From Candidatus Latescibacterota bacterium (GTDB lineage Bacteria; Latescibacterota; MVCY01), in contig DAOWIT010000092.1 of the NCBI GenBank assembly GCA_030640765.1, forward strand, positions 1 through 7,093: a stretch of 7,093 nt of DNA, given 5' to 3'. A model generated the notes under the pieces. It had not been told where the DNA came from. It made no database searches and saw only the letters and a program-made list of their open reading frames with translations. The translations under genes and the position numbers were made by a program. How positions within the stretch are numbered: position 1 is the first letter of the stretch; each line of letters begins with the position of its first letter. Below are positions 1 to 5,633 of the stretch, in pieces.

Positions 1-5
1 GCTCC

Positions 6-73
6 GTGAGGAATCTGATGTATTGATGAATTACAGTAGCTTATCAGATGCTTCGACAAGCTCAGCATGACAA
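6..73. repeat. Dispersed-repeat fragment upstream of the oxidoreductase gene
   Basis: This non-coding stretch contains GTGAGGAATCTGA at 6-18 and CTTCGACAAGCTCAGCATGA at 51-70. The first element recurs with one mismatch at 5445-5457 in another intergenic region of this window (GTGGGGAATCTGA). From memory, the second string resembles a short sequence scattered through intergenic regions of many environmental bacterial genomes; that recollection has not been checked here. No gene is supported between positions 1 and 144. The rest of the stretch is AT-rich leader sequence ending in the ribosome binding site of the next gene. Confidence 0.5.
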
Positions 74-144
74 TAAAGGACTTTTTACCAGTCAATCAAG
101 ATTGATTTTCCAGGAAAACTGTAAAAAAAGGAGAAACATAAGAT

Positions 145-1128
145 ATGGAAAAGATAAGAGTAGGATTCATTGGGTGTGGTGGCAACGCTCGAGGGCATAT
201 AGGAAGAATGCTCACTATGCCAGAGGCAGAGATAGTTGCCCTGGCGGATGTGAGTCAGGATAGCCTGAAAAAAGTCTGGGAGGATTATCCCCAGCTCAAG
301 GAGCTGCCCTCTTTCTCAGATTACCGGCAGATGCTGGAAGGGTTAGAACTGGATGCAGTGGAGATTTCCACCCCTCACACCCTTCATTTCCAACAGGCGA
401 TGGATTCGCTCCGAAAAGGGCTGCATGTACTGGTGGAGAAACCAATGGTTTGCACCACTGAGCACGCCCAACAGATTGTGGAAGAGGTAGAAAAAAGCGA
501 GAATATCTTCCTTATTTCGTATCAGCGCCATTTTGAGCCTACCTTCCGCTATGTGCGGAATCAGATCAGGACCGGGGAACTGGGCGAAGTGCAGTTCATC
601 TCTGCTTTTCTCTGCCAGGACTGGTATCGGGCACAGAGAGGAACTTGGCGACAGCAGTTGGCCCTCTCCGGAGGAGGTCAATTGAACGACTCCGGCAGCC
701 ATCTTTTGGACATCCTCCTGTGGATGACCGGACTGGAACCTGACGGGGTAACTGCCTACATCGACAATTTTGATACCGAGGTGGATATCAATTCTGCCTT
801 GAATGTAAAATTCACTAACGGGGCGATTGGCAACATCTCTGTGCTGGGCAACTCTCCCAGTTTCCGAGAGGACATAGAGATATGGGGCTCGAAGGCGGCG
901 GTCCATTATTACAATGGGGATCTCACCTACATCTGCGCCGGTGTCCCTGAACCCTTCCAACCTACGGGACTTCCCTACCGGTCTAACCCTGACCAGAACT
1001 TTATCGATGCCATTTTGGGCAGAGATGAGGTTCAGGCCCCGGCTATCTGCGGCCTTCGAGTAGCCCAGCTCACCCAGACCGCCTGGGAATCCGCCCGAAC
1101 TGGCCAACCAGTGAAGGTAAAACATTAG
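145..1128 (+). CDS. Gfo/Idh/MocA family NAD(P)-dependent oxidoreductase
   Basis: This 327-residue protein has the two-domain plan and usual length of the Gfo/Idh/MocA family, cytosolic enzymes that oxidise or reduce sugars, inositols and related hydroxy compounds with NAD(P). The N-terminal Rossmann fold opens with the dinucleotide-binding loop GFIGCGGNARGH (residues 7-18). The family EKP motif lies at 98-100, with K99 as the expected catalytic lysine. The C-terminal domain contains GGGQLNDSGSHLLD (176-189), where D182 and H186 sit at the usual substrate and catalytic positions. The ATG start is supported by AAAGGAG at 127-133, eleven bases upstream, and by the Rossmann motif beginning straight after it. 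There is no signal peptide. The next gene is 130 bases away across a long palindrome, so co-transcription is uncertain. The substrate cannot be told from sequence. Family assignment is firm; a specific name such as inositol dehydrogenase would be a guess. Confidence 0.93.
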   Translation: MEKIRVGFIGCGGNARGHIGRMLTMPEAEIVALADVSQDSLKKVWEDYPQLKELPSFSDYRQMLEGLELDAVEISTPHTLHFQQAMDSLRKGLHVLVEKPMVCTTEHAQQIVEEVEKSENIFLISYQRHFEPTFRYVRNQIRTGELGEVQFISAFLCQDWYRAQRGTWRQQLALSGGGQLNDSGSHLLDILLWMTGLEPDGVTAYIDNFDTEVDINSALNVKFTNGAIGNISVLGNSPSFREDIEIWGSKAAVHYYNGDLTYICAGVPEPFQPTGLPYRSNPDQNFIDAILGRDEVQAPAICGLRVAQLTQTAWESARTGQPVKVKH

Positions 1129-1152
1129 AAATTGCCCCAAAGTGTCTTGAGT

Positions 1153-1228
1153 TCAAAAATTGCCAAAATTAAACTTCAAACAAATATTGCCAAGCTTGTC
1201 AAGAATTTGAAATTTCGGCAATTTTTGA
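1153..1228. repeat. Long imperfect palindrome between oxidoreductase and pepA genes
   Basis: The arms TCAAAAATTGCC (1153-1164) and GGCAATTTTTGA (1217-1228) are perfect reverse complements. The match continues inward to 1170 and 1211 with one mismatch (1165/1216), giving 17 of 18 paired bases. The 40-base interior holds a second near-palindrome, TTGCCAAGCTTGTCAA (1187-1202), with a perfect CAAGCTTG core. AATTGCC or a close form also occurs near 1130 and 1185. A TTTTTG run at 1231-1236 offers an alternative partner for AGTTCAAAAA at 1150-1159. It could be a small mobile palindromic element, or act on RNA as a terminator or processing hairpin after the oxidoreductase gene. The stem is AT-rich, so a terminator role is only possible, not shown. 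Confidence 0.75.
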
Positions 1229-1258
1229 GCTTTTTGAAACTGAGGTAAGGAGGAACCG

Positions 1259-2746
1259 ATGGAGATAAAGGTAACACCAGGCGATATTGTCCAGATAGAA
1301 AGCGATGCCCTTATTGTTAATCTCTTTGAAGGAGTCGAGCATCCCGGTGGTGCCACCGGCGCCGTGGACAAGGCCCTTGGCGGGGCCATATCAATCCTAA
1401 TCAAAGAAGGGGAATTCAAAGGCGAACTGAACCGGACAGCGGTGATTCACTCTCTGGGTAGAATCCCAGCTAAGAGAGTAATAGTTGCAGGTTTAGGAAA
1501 ATCAGAAGAGTTCACGGCTGACAAGATAAGGCAGGTGAGTGCCACCAGCCTGAGGGAAGCAAGGGCACTGGGGGCAAAATCAGTGAGCACCATCGTCCAC
1601 GGGGCTGGAATTGCAGGCTTTGCCCCCCGAGATGCATCCCAGGCGCTAACAGAAGGGGCGATATTGGGACTCTACAAATTCGACAAGTATCTGGAAAAGA
1701 AAGAGAAAAAAGAGATAGAAAAACTCCTGGTAGTCGAGTTTGACGAAAAGAAGATCCCCGAGGTGGAGAGAGGGGTAGAGAGGGGCAAGATTTTCGCCCA
1801 AGCCCAGAATATGGTCCGGAACTTAGTTAACGAGCCCAGCAATCAGATGACCCCACGGGTGCTGACAGAAAGGGCCAGAGAGGTAACGGAGAGATTCTCC
1901 CTGGGGATTGAGGTCTTGGCCGAAGAAGAGCTGCGGAAAATGGGTGCGGGAGCTTTCTTAGCAGTGGCTAAAGGCAGTGAGGAGCCCTGTCGCCTTATTG
2001 TGATGCGCTATGAGACGGACCCTCAGGCGGATACAGTGGTCCTGATCGGCAAGGGCATCACCTTCGACAGCGGGGGAGTCTCTATCAAACCCTCCAAGGG
2101 GATGGAGGAGATGAAGGCCGATATGGCAGGTGGGGCGGCAGTGATCGGAGCAATGCAGATTTTAGCCCAGCTTAAGCCCCGGGTGAATGTACTGGGGATA
2201 ATCCCAGCCACCGAGAATATGCCCAGTGGCCATGCCCTTAAACCCGGAGATGTGATAGAAAATCTGGGAGGAAAGAGTATCGAGATAATCTCCACCGATG
2301 CCGAAGGCAGGCTGATTTTAGCCGATGCTCTGACCTATGCCCAAAGACTGGGTGCGGACAAGATCATCGACATAGCTACCCTCACCGGAGGCTGTATCAT
2401 TGCCTTGGGTAACCTTACCGCTGCCCTGTTAGGGTCAGACCAGAAATTGGTAGACCTGCTGGTCGACACCTCCAAGGAGACAGGAGAGAAGATGTGGCAA
2501 CTGCCCCTGTTTGAGGAATATTTTGACCAGATAAAGAGTGATATTGCTGATGTTAAGAACAGTGGCGGCAGAGAGGCCTCGACCATAACCGGGGGGATGT
2601 TTCTGAAACAGTTTGTGGACAAGACCCCCTGGGTCCACATTGACATAGCGGGCAAAGAGCTCACCGATAAGCAGAAGGGCTACTTGGTGAAGGGGGCTAC
2701 TGGCTATGGAACCAGGACCCTGGCAGCGGCAGTGCTGAAGATATGA
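1259..2746 (+). CDS. pepA: Leucyl aminopeptidase (M17 family, cytosol aminopeptidase)
   Basis: This 495-residue protein is full length for the M17 family, which removes N-terminal amino acids from peptides in the cytosol using two divalent metals, usually as a hexamer. The N-terminal macro-like domain covers roughly residues 1-165 and the catalytic domain 175-495. The catalytic domain contains GKGITFDSGG (264-273) and the signature STDAEGRL (345-352), where the usual first residue is N. Every residue expected from E. coli PepA falls at the right spacing: metal ligands K265, D270, D288, D347 and E349, and catalytic K277 and R351. The ATG start has a strong AAGGAGG at 1247-1253, five bases upstream. 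The phosphodiesterase gene follows after 22 bases, suggesting an operon. In E. coli PepA also binds DNA in plasmid resolution and carAB control; nothing here shows that extra role. Confidence 0.97.
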   Translation: MEIKVTPGDIVQIESDALIVNLFEGVEHPGGATGAVDKALGGAISILIKEGEFKGELNRTAVIHSLGRIPAKRVIVAGLGKSEEFTADKIRQVSATSLREARALGAKSVSTIVHGAGIAGFAPRDASQALTEGAILGLYKFDKYLEKKEKKEIEKLLVVEFDEKKIPEVERGVERGKIFAQAQNMVRNLVNEPSNQMTPRVLTERAREVTERFSLGIEVLAEEELRKMGAGAFLAVAKGSEEPCRLIVMRYETDPQADTVVLIGKGITFDSGGVSIKPSKGMEEMKADMAGGAAVIGAMQILAQLKPRVNVLGIIPATENMPSGHALKPGDVIENLGGKSIEIISTDAEGRLILADALTYAQRLGADKIIDIATLTGGCIIALGNLTAALLGSDQKLVDLLVDTSKETGEKMWQLPLFEEYFDQIKSDIADVKNSGGREASTITGGMFLKQFVDKTPWVHIDIAGKELTDKQKGYLVKGATGYGTRTLAAAVLKI

Positions 2747-2768
2747 AACGCCTGGGAAGAGAAGAGAG

Positions 2769-3515
2769 ATGAGTTTGATAGATAGATGGCAGAAGGAAGG
2801 CAGAATTCTTAGTATTGCTCACCGAGGGGCCTCGGGACAAGCTCCAGAGAACACCCTGGCGGCATTTAGCAAGGCGCTGGAGATTGGCGCAGATGCGATA
2901 GAGCTCGATCTGCACCGAACCAGAGATGGCCACTTAGTGGTAATTCACAACGGTATAGTAGACCGCACTACCGGCAACAGAGGTATAGTGGCCGATATGA
3001 GCCTCAAAGAATTAAAAAGCTTGGATGCCGGTTTTCAGTTTCACCCTGATTTCTCAGACCAACAAATACCTACTTTTCAGGAGGTTATAGAACTGGTTAA
3101 GGGAAAGGCTAAGATATGTGCAGAACTTAAGGTTAAAGGACTTGAGGAAGATGTAGTTCAAACAATTGAGCAAAATAACATAAAAGATGAGATCATCGTC
3201 ATCTCTTTTCTTCATCAAAGCCTGAACAAGGTTAAACAGTTAGATGCTCAGATCTCAACCGGTATGTTAGTAGGCATTAAGAAAGTGACACGGGCTCCAC
3301 TTTTGGTGCGAAAAGCGAGGGAAATCAGTGCCGATGTCGTTATGCTCCCGTGGAGTTTCACCACAGCTGAGCTGGTAGAAGGGGTGCATAAAGAAGGTCT
3401 TTTTATCACCGTCTGGACAGTAGATGAACCATCAGAGATGAACCGCTTGATAAAAATAGGGGTGGACGGGATAGCCACGAACTATCCGGAAAGGCTCAAG
3501 GAAGTGTTGGGGTAA
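2769..3515 (+). CDS. Glycerophosphodiester phosphodiesterase (GDPD family)
   Basis: This 248-residue protein matches the compact bacterial GDPD type, a TIM barrel that hydrolyses glycerophosphodiesters from deacylated phospholipids to glycerol 3-phosphate and an alcohol. The catalytic HRG is at 18-20, followed by ENT (27-29). Metal ligands E45 and D47 lie in the IELDLH segment (44-49), the second catalytic histidine is H60, and a third metal ligand E119 is in AELK (118-121). TVWTVDE (214-220) and DGIATNYP (233-240) form the usual C-terminal strands. The normally conserved HD pair is HN here (H60-N61). No signal peptide is present, so it should act in the cytosol, unlike periplasmic GlpQ. The ribosome binding site is weak (GGGAAGAGAAGAGAG just upstream), which fits translation coupled to the aminopeptidase gene 22 bases before it. 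The family call is firm; the exact substrate is not known. Confidence 0.93.
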   Translation: MSLIDRWQKEGRILSIAHRGASGQAPENTLAAFSKALEIGADAIELDLHRTRDGHLVVIHNGIVDRTTGNRGIVADMSLKELKSLDAGFQFHPDFSDQQIPTFQEVIELVKGKAKICAELKVKGLEEDVVQTIEQNNIKDEIIVISFLHQSLNKVKQLDAQISTGMLVGIKKVTRAPLLVRKAREISADVVMLPWSFTTAELVEGVHKEGLFITVWTVDEPSEMNRLIKIGVDGIATNYPERLKEVLG

Positions 3516-3540
3516 GGCATTTTACCAGATGCGGAAAGGC

Positions 3541-3570
3541 AACCACGAATTTCACGAATGAACACGAATT
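3541..3570. repeat. CACGAAT short tandem repeat
   Basis: Three copies of CACGAAT begin at 3544, 3553 and 3563, so they are spaced 9 and 10 bases apart, about one helical turn. The repeat starts 26 bases after the phosphodiesterase stop codon. From memory, strings of this type occur as intergenic repeats in many environmental bacterial genomes. No function is shown by the sequence. Confidence 0.65.
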
Positions 3571-3676
3571 ATTTCGGGAAATCAAGAACACCTATTTCAA
3601 CGTTATTTGAGAGAAAATTATCTTGACTTTGTTGGATTAGAACAGAGTGTCTAAGAGACGAAAAGAAGCGATTTTG

Positions 3677-3701
3677 TTTGGCATTTGGGCTTTGGATTTT
3701 G
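3677..3701. repeat. Seven-base-period TTTGG repeat
   Basis: TTTGG occurs at 3677-3681, 3684-3688 and 3691-3695, and a fourth degenerate unit (TTTG) starts at 3698, so the period is exactly seven bases. It lies 28 bases before the proposed GTG start of the MEMO-AMMECR1 gene and so falls in its untranslated leader or promoter region. It may simply be another intergenic repeat; regulatory use is not demonstrated. Confidence 0.55.
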
Positions 3702-3712
3702 TCATTAGTCTA

Positions 3713-3721
3713 AAGGGGGTG
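3713..3721 (+). promoter_or_regulatory. Ribosome binding site that selects the GTG start at 3729
   Basis: AAGGGGGTG differs from the ideal AAGGAGGTG by one base. It ends seven bases before GTG at 3729, which is normal spacing, but only one base before the in-frame TTG at 3723, which is too close. GTG at 3729 is therefore the better start. Confidence 0.7.
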
Positions 3722-3728
3722 CTTGACG

Positions 3729-3791
3729 GTGAAGGAGATCATAGCTCTGTTCTTAACACTGGGAGCACTGGGTTTGCTTGTACTGAGCTGT
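3729..3791 (+). other. Predicted lipoprotein signal peptide of the MEMO-AMMECR1 protein
   Basis: Residues 1-21 have a short n-region with K2 and E3, an uninterrupted hydrophobic stretch (IIALFLTLGALGLLVL) and the lipobox-like LVLSC. The serine before the cysteine and the aliphatic residue three positions before it fit signal peptidase II sites. The n-region has little net positive charge, which weakens the call somewhat. The ribosome binding site lies directly upstream of this segment, so it is translated as part of the gene. The MEMO domain proper starts only about eight residues after the cysteine. Confidence 0.7.
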
Positions 3792-5264
3792 AGGGGAGAA
3801 GAATCAGCCGCAGCGATCAGACCGCCAGCGGTAGCGGGCAGCTTCTATTCTGATTCACCATCTGAACTAAAAAAAACGGTAGAGGGGTTTCTCGCCCGGG
3901 CAACCGATGCAGAGATAGAGGGCCAGATAGTGGCTCTACTGTCGCCTCATGCCGGATATGTCTTCTCCGGACAAGTGGCAGCTTACTCATACAAGCAACT
4001 GAAGAACAGGGAGTTTGATGATGTCATAATTATTGGGCCCAGCCATTGCCTCTACTTAAAGGGCGCTTCTGTGGGCAGTTGGGATTACTACCAGACACCA
4101 CTGGGAAAGGTGGAAGTGGATATGGAACTGGTAAAAAAGCTTAAGGCTGCCGATTCCAAAATCAAGTTCACCCCTGCTGCCCACTCTCGAGAACATGCGG
4201 TGGAGGTTCAGTTGCCCTTTCTCCAGTACGTATTGGGGAAATTCAAGCTTGTACCCATCATTATGGGGAATTCCAGTCCAGAGAACTGCCAGATGTTGAG
4301 CGACGCCCTAATTAAGACGATAGGAAGCAAAAAGGTGTTGCTGGTGGCAAGCTCCGATATGTCCCACTATCCCCGCTACGAGGATGCCTGTCGGGTAGAT
4401 CGACAAACCCTGGAGGTGATTGAGTCCCTTGCCCCACTCAAACTTCTGCAGTCCAGCAGACAGATTTTAGGTCAAGGAATCCCCAACCTTGACTGTACGC
4501 TCTGTGGACTGGGACCGGTAACGACAGTGTTGATGACCGCCAAGAGATTGGGAGCAACCGAGGTGAAGGTTCTCAAATACGCCAACTCCGGTGATGTGAC
4601 TGTAATGGGGAGGACTAACCGCAACAGAGTAGTAGGTTACGGATCAGTAGCAGTTTATAAATCAAATAAGTTAGAGATGAAGGGGCAAAAAAGGGCTGGG
4701 GACTTCACCCTCACCGAGGAGCAGAAAGTAACCCTTTTGCAAATCGCCCGAAGGACACTTAGCTATTGTTTGAGGAAAGAGAAGATCCCTGAATTCCAGG
4801 TTCAGGATCCCGGTCTTCGCCAAAAAAGGGGCGTTTTTGTCACTTTGACCAACAGGGGAAGACTTCGGGGTTGTATAGGACATTTTGCCCCTGATACTCC
4901 TTTGTACAGGCTCGTCTCCCAGATGACCATTGCCGCTGCCACCCAGGATTACAGATTTGCCTACAACCTCATCACAGTGGATGAGCTTCCGGAGATAAGA
5001 ATCGAGATATCTGTGCTTTCCCCGATGAGGAGGATAAAAAGCATAGATGAGATAAGGATGGGGGTAGACGGCATCTATGTAAAGATGGGAAACCGGGTGG
5101 GTACTTTTCTCCCCCAGGTGGCCACTGAGACTGGATGGAGTAAGATCGAATTCTTGGAGCGGTGTTGTTTTGACAAGGCAGGGCTTTCCCTTGATGCCTG
5201 GAAGAAGGGGGCAGAAATCCATACTTACACTGCCCTGGTGTTTCACGAATCTGAGAAGAAATAA
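3729..5264 (+). CDS. Putative lipoprotein with fused MEMO and AMMECR1 domains (AmmeMemoRadiSam proteins B and A)
   Basis: This 511-residue protein joins two domains that are often separate. Numbering is from GTG 3729; TTG 3723 would add two residues. Residues 1-20 form a hydrophobic signal ending in LVLSC, with C21 as the likely lipidated cysteine. The MEMO domain (about 29-311) shows PPAVAGSFY, PHAGYVFSG, GPSHC, HSREHAVEVQLPFLQ and SSDMSHY. H74, H106 and C259 match the three metal ligands known from human MEMO1. After a linker, the AMMECR1 domain (about 325-505) contains GVFVTL and the hallmark LRGCIG (379-384). AmmeMemoRadiSam systems pair these two proteins with a radical SAM enzyme. Their reaction is unresolved, and no radical SAM gene lies in this window. 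The leader predicts anchoring outside the cytoplasmic membrane, which is unexpected for this family. Both domain calls are strong; export is inferred from the N-terminus alone. Confidence 0.92.
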   Translation: MKEIIALFLTLGALGLLVLSCRGEESAAAIRPPAVAGSFYSDSPSELKKTVEGFLARATDAEIEGQIVALLSPHAGYVFSGQVAAYSYKQLKNREFDDVIIIGPSHCLYLKGASVGSWDYYQTPLGKVEVDMELVKKLKAADSKIKFTPAAHSREHAVEVQLPFLQYVLGKFKLVPIIMGNSSPENCQMLSDALIKTIGSKKVLLVASSDMSHYPRYEDACRVDRQTLEVIESLAPLKLLQSSRQILGQGIPNLDCTLCGLGPVTTVLMTAKRLGATEVKVLKYANSGDVTVMGRTNRNRVVGYGSVAVYKSNKLEMKGQKRAGDFTLTEEQKVTLLQIARRTLSYCLRKEKIPEFQVQDPGLRQKRGVFVTLTNRGRLRGCIGHFAPDTPLYRLVSQMTIAAATQDYRFAYNLITVDELPEIRIEISVLSPMRRIKSIDEIRMGVDGIYVKMGNRVGTFLPQVATETGWSKIEFLERCCFDKAGLSLDAWKKGAEIHTYTALVFHESEKK

Positions 5265-5273
5265 GTAGTAGGG

Positions 5274-5330
5274 TGGGTTAAGCGCAGCGAACCCAACAAA
5301 ACAGGGGTGTTGAGTTTCGTTCCTCAGCAC
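5274..5330. repeat. Double hairpin element after the MEMO-AMMECR1 gene
   Basis: The first hairpin pairs TGGGTT (5274-5279) with AACCCA (5290-5295) around AAGCGCAGCG. The second pairs GTGTTGAG (5307-5314) with CTCAGCAC (5323-5330), with one G-U pair, around an eight-base loop. The element starts nine bases after the stop codon. The string GGGTGGGTTAAGCGCAGCG resembles, from memory, a palindromic repeat dispersed in many bacterial genomes. There is no T-run after either stem, so a classic intrinsic terminator is unlikely, though transcript stabilisation is possible. Confidence 0.65.
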
Positions 5331-5395
5331 TCGGATTGCGTTATAAATGCAGATGCTTACACCGCTGAGGTTCCCCCTGCTGCGCCGAAGTGATC

Positions 5396-5411
5396 GGTTA
5401 ACTGGTTAATT
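5396..5411. repeat. GGTTAACT/GGTTAATT tandem repeat
   Basis: Two eight-base units, GGTTAACT and GGTTAATT, lie head to tail and are followed by a related GGTGGTTAG. This is a short intergenic repeat with no visible coding or regulatory role. Confidence 0.5.
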
Positions 5412-5515
5412 GGTGGTTAGATTCTGTCGAAAAATTAAGATCTTGTGGGGAATCTGACCGTAGCCAACCGAATCTGGCTCAGACCTCAGAGGCGTGAACC
5501 GGCCTTAATGTAAAA

Positions 5516-5532
5516 ACGACCCGCCGGGTCGT
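5516..5532. repeat. Perfect 17-base GC-rich palindrome
   Basis: ACGACCCGCCGGGTCGT is an exact inverted repeat with eight-base arms around a single central C. As RNA it would form a seven-pair stem with a GCC loop. It is followed by CTCTACGATATT and not by a T-run, so it does not look like an intrinsic terminator. It lies 101 bases before the PIG-L start. It could be an operator or a dispersed palindromic repeat; I favour the repeat because the whole region is built from repeats. Confidence 0.7.
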
Positions 5533-5633
5533 CTCTACGATATTATCCTGTTCGCGTTCAACTACCCCGTTTTTCGGCAGAATGTGGTTGCTGGGTTCAA
5601 TGACGATTATTTACTCAATTCGAGGAGGTTTTC

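Larger units (their letters stand above)
5265..5633. other. 369-base intergenic region made of several repeat types
   Basis: I find no supported gene in this stretch. It contains, in order, two adjacent hairpins (5274-5330), a GGTTAACT/GGTTAATT tandem (5396-5411), the GTGGGGAATCTGA element shared with the left end of the window (5445-5457), a 17-base palindrome (5516-5532), and finally the GAGGAGGT ribosome binding site of the PIG-L gene (5622-5629). No convincing sigma-70 promoter could be picked by eye, although the PIG-L gene is too far from the previous gene to assume a shared transcript. Confidence 0.7.

Noticed and set aside
48..263. A 71-codon frame on the + strand at the left end
   Set aside because: It runs through repeat DNA and then into the oxidoreductase gene in the wrong frame, and it has no ribosome binding site.
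343..1140. A long open frame on the - strand opposite the oxidoreductase gene
   Set aside because: It is fully antisense to a gene with clear Gfo/Idh/MocA motifs, and its translation has no recognisable domain.
3623..3651. TTGACT as a possible -35 box before the MEMO-AMMECR1 gene
   Set aside because: The bases 17 positions downstream (AGTGTC) are a poor -10 match, so a promoter call would rest on one hexamer.
3541..3701. CRISPR array
   Set aside because: The repeat units are only five to seven bases with spacers of a few bases, and no cas genes are present.
4671..5330. A 219-codon frame on the - strand opposite the AMMECR1 domain
   Set aside because: It is antisense to a strongly conserved domain, starts inside a repeat, and resembles no family.
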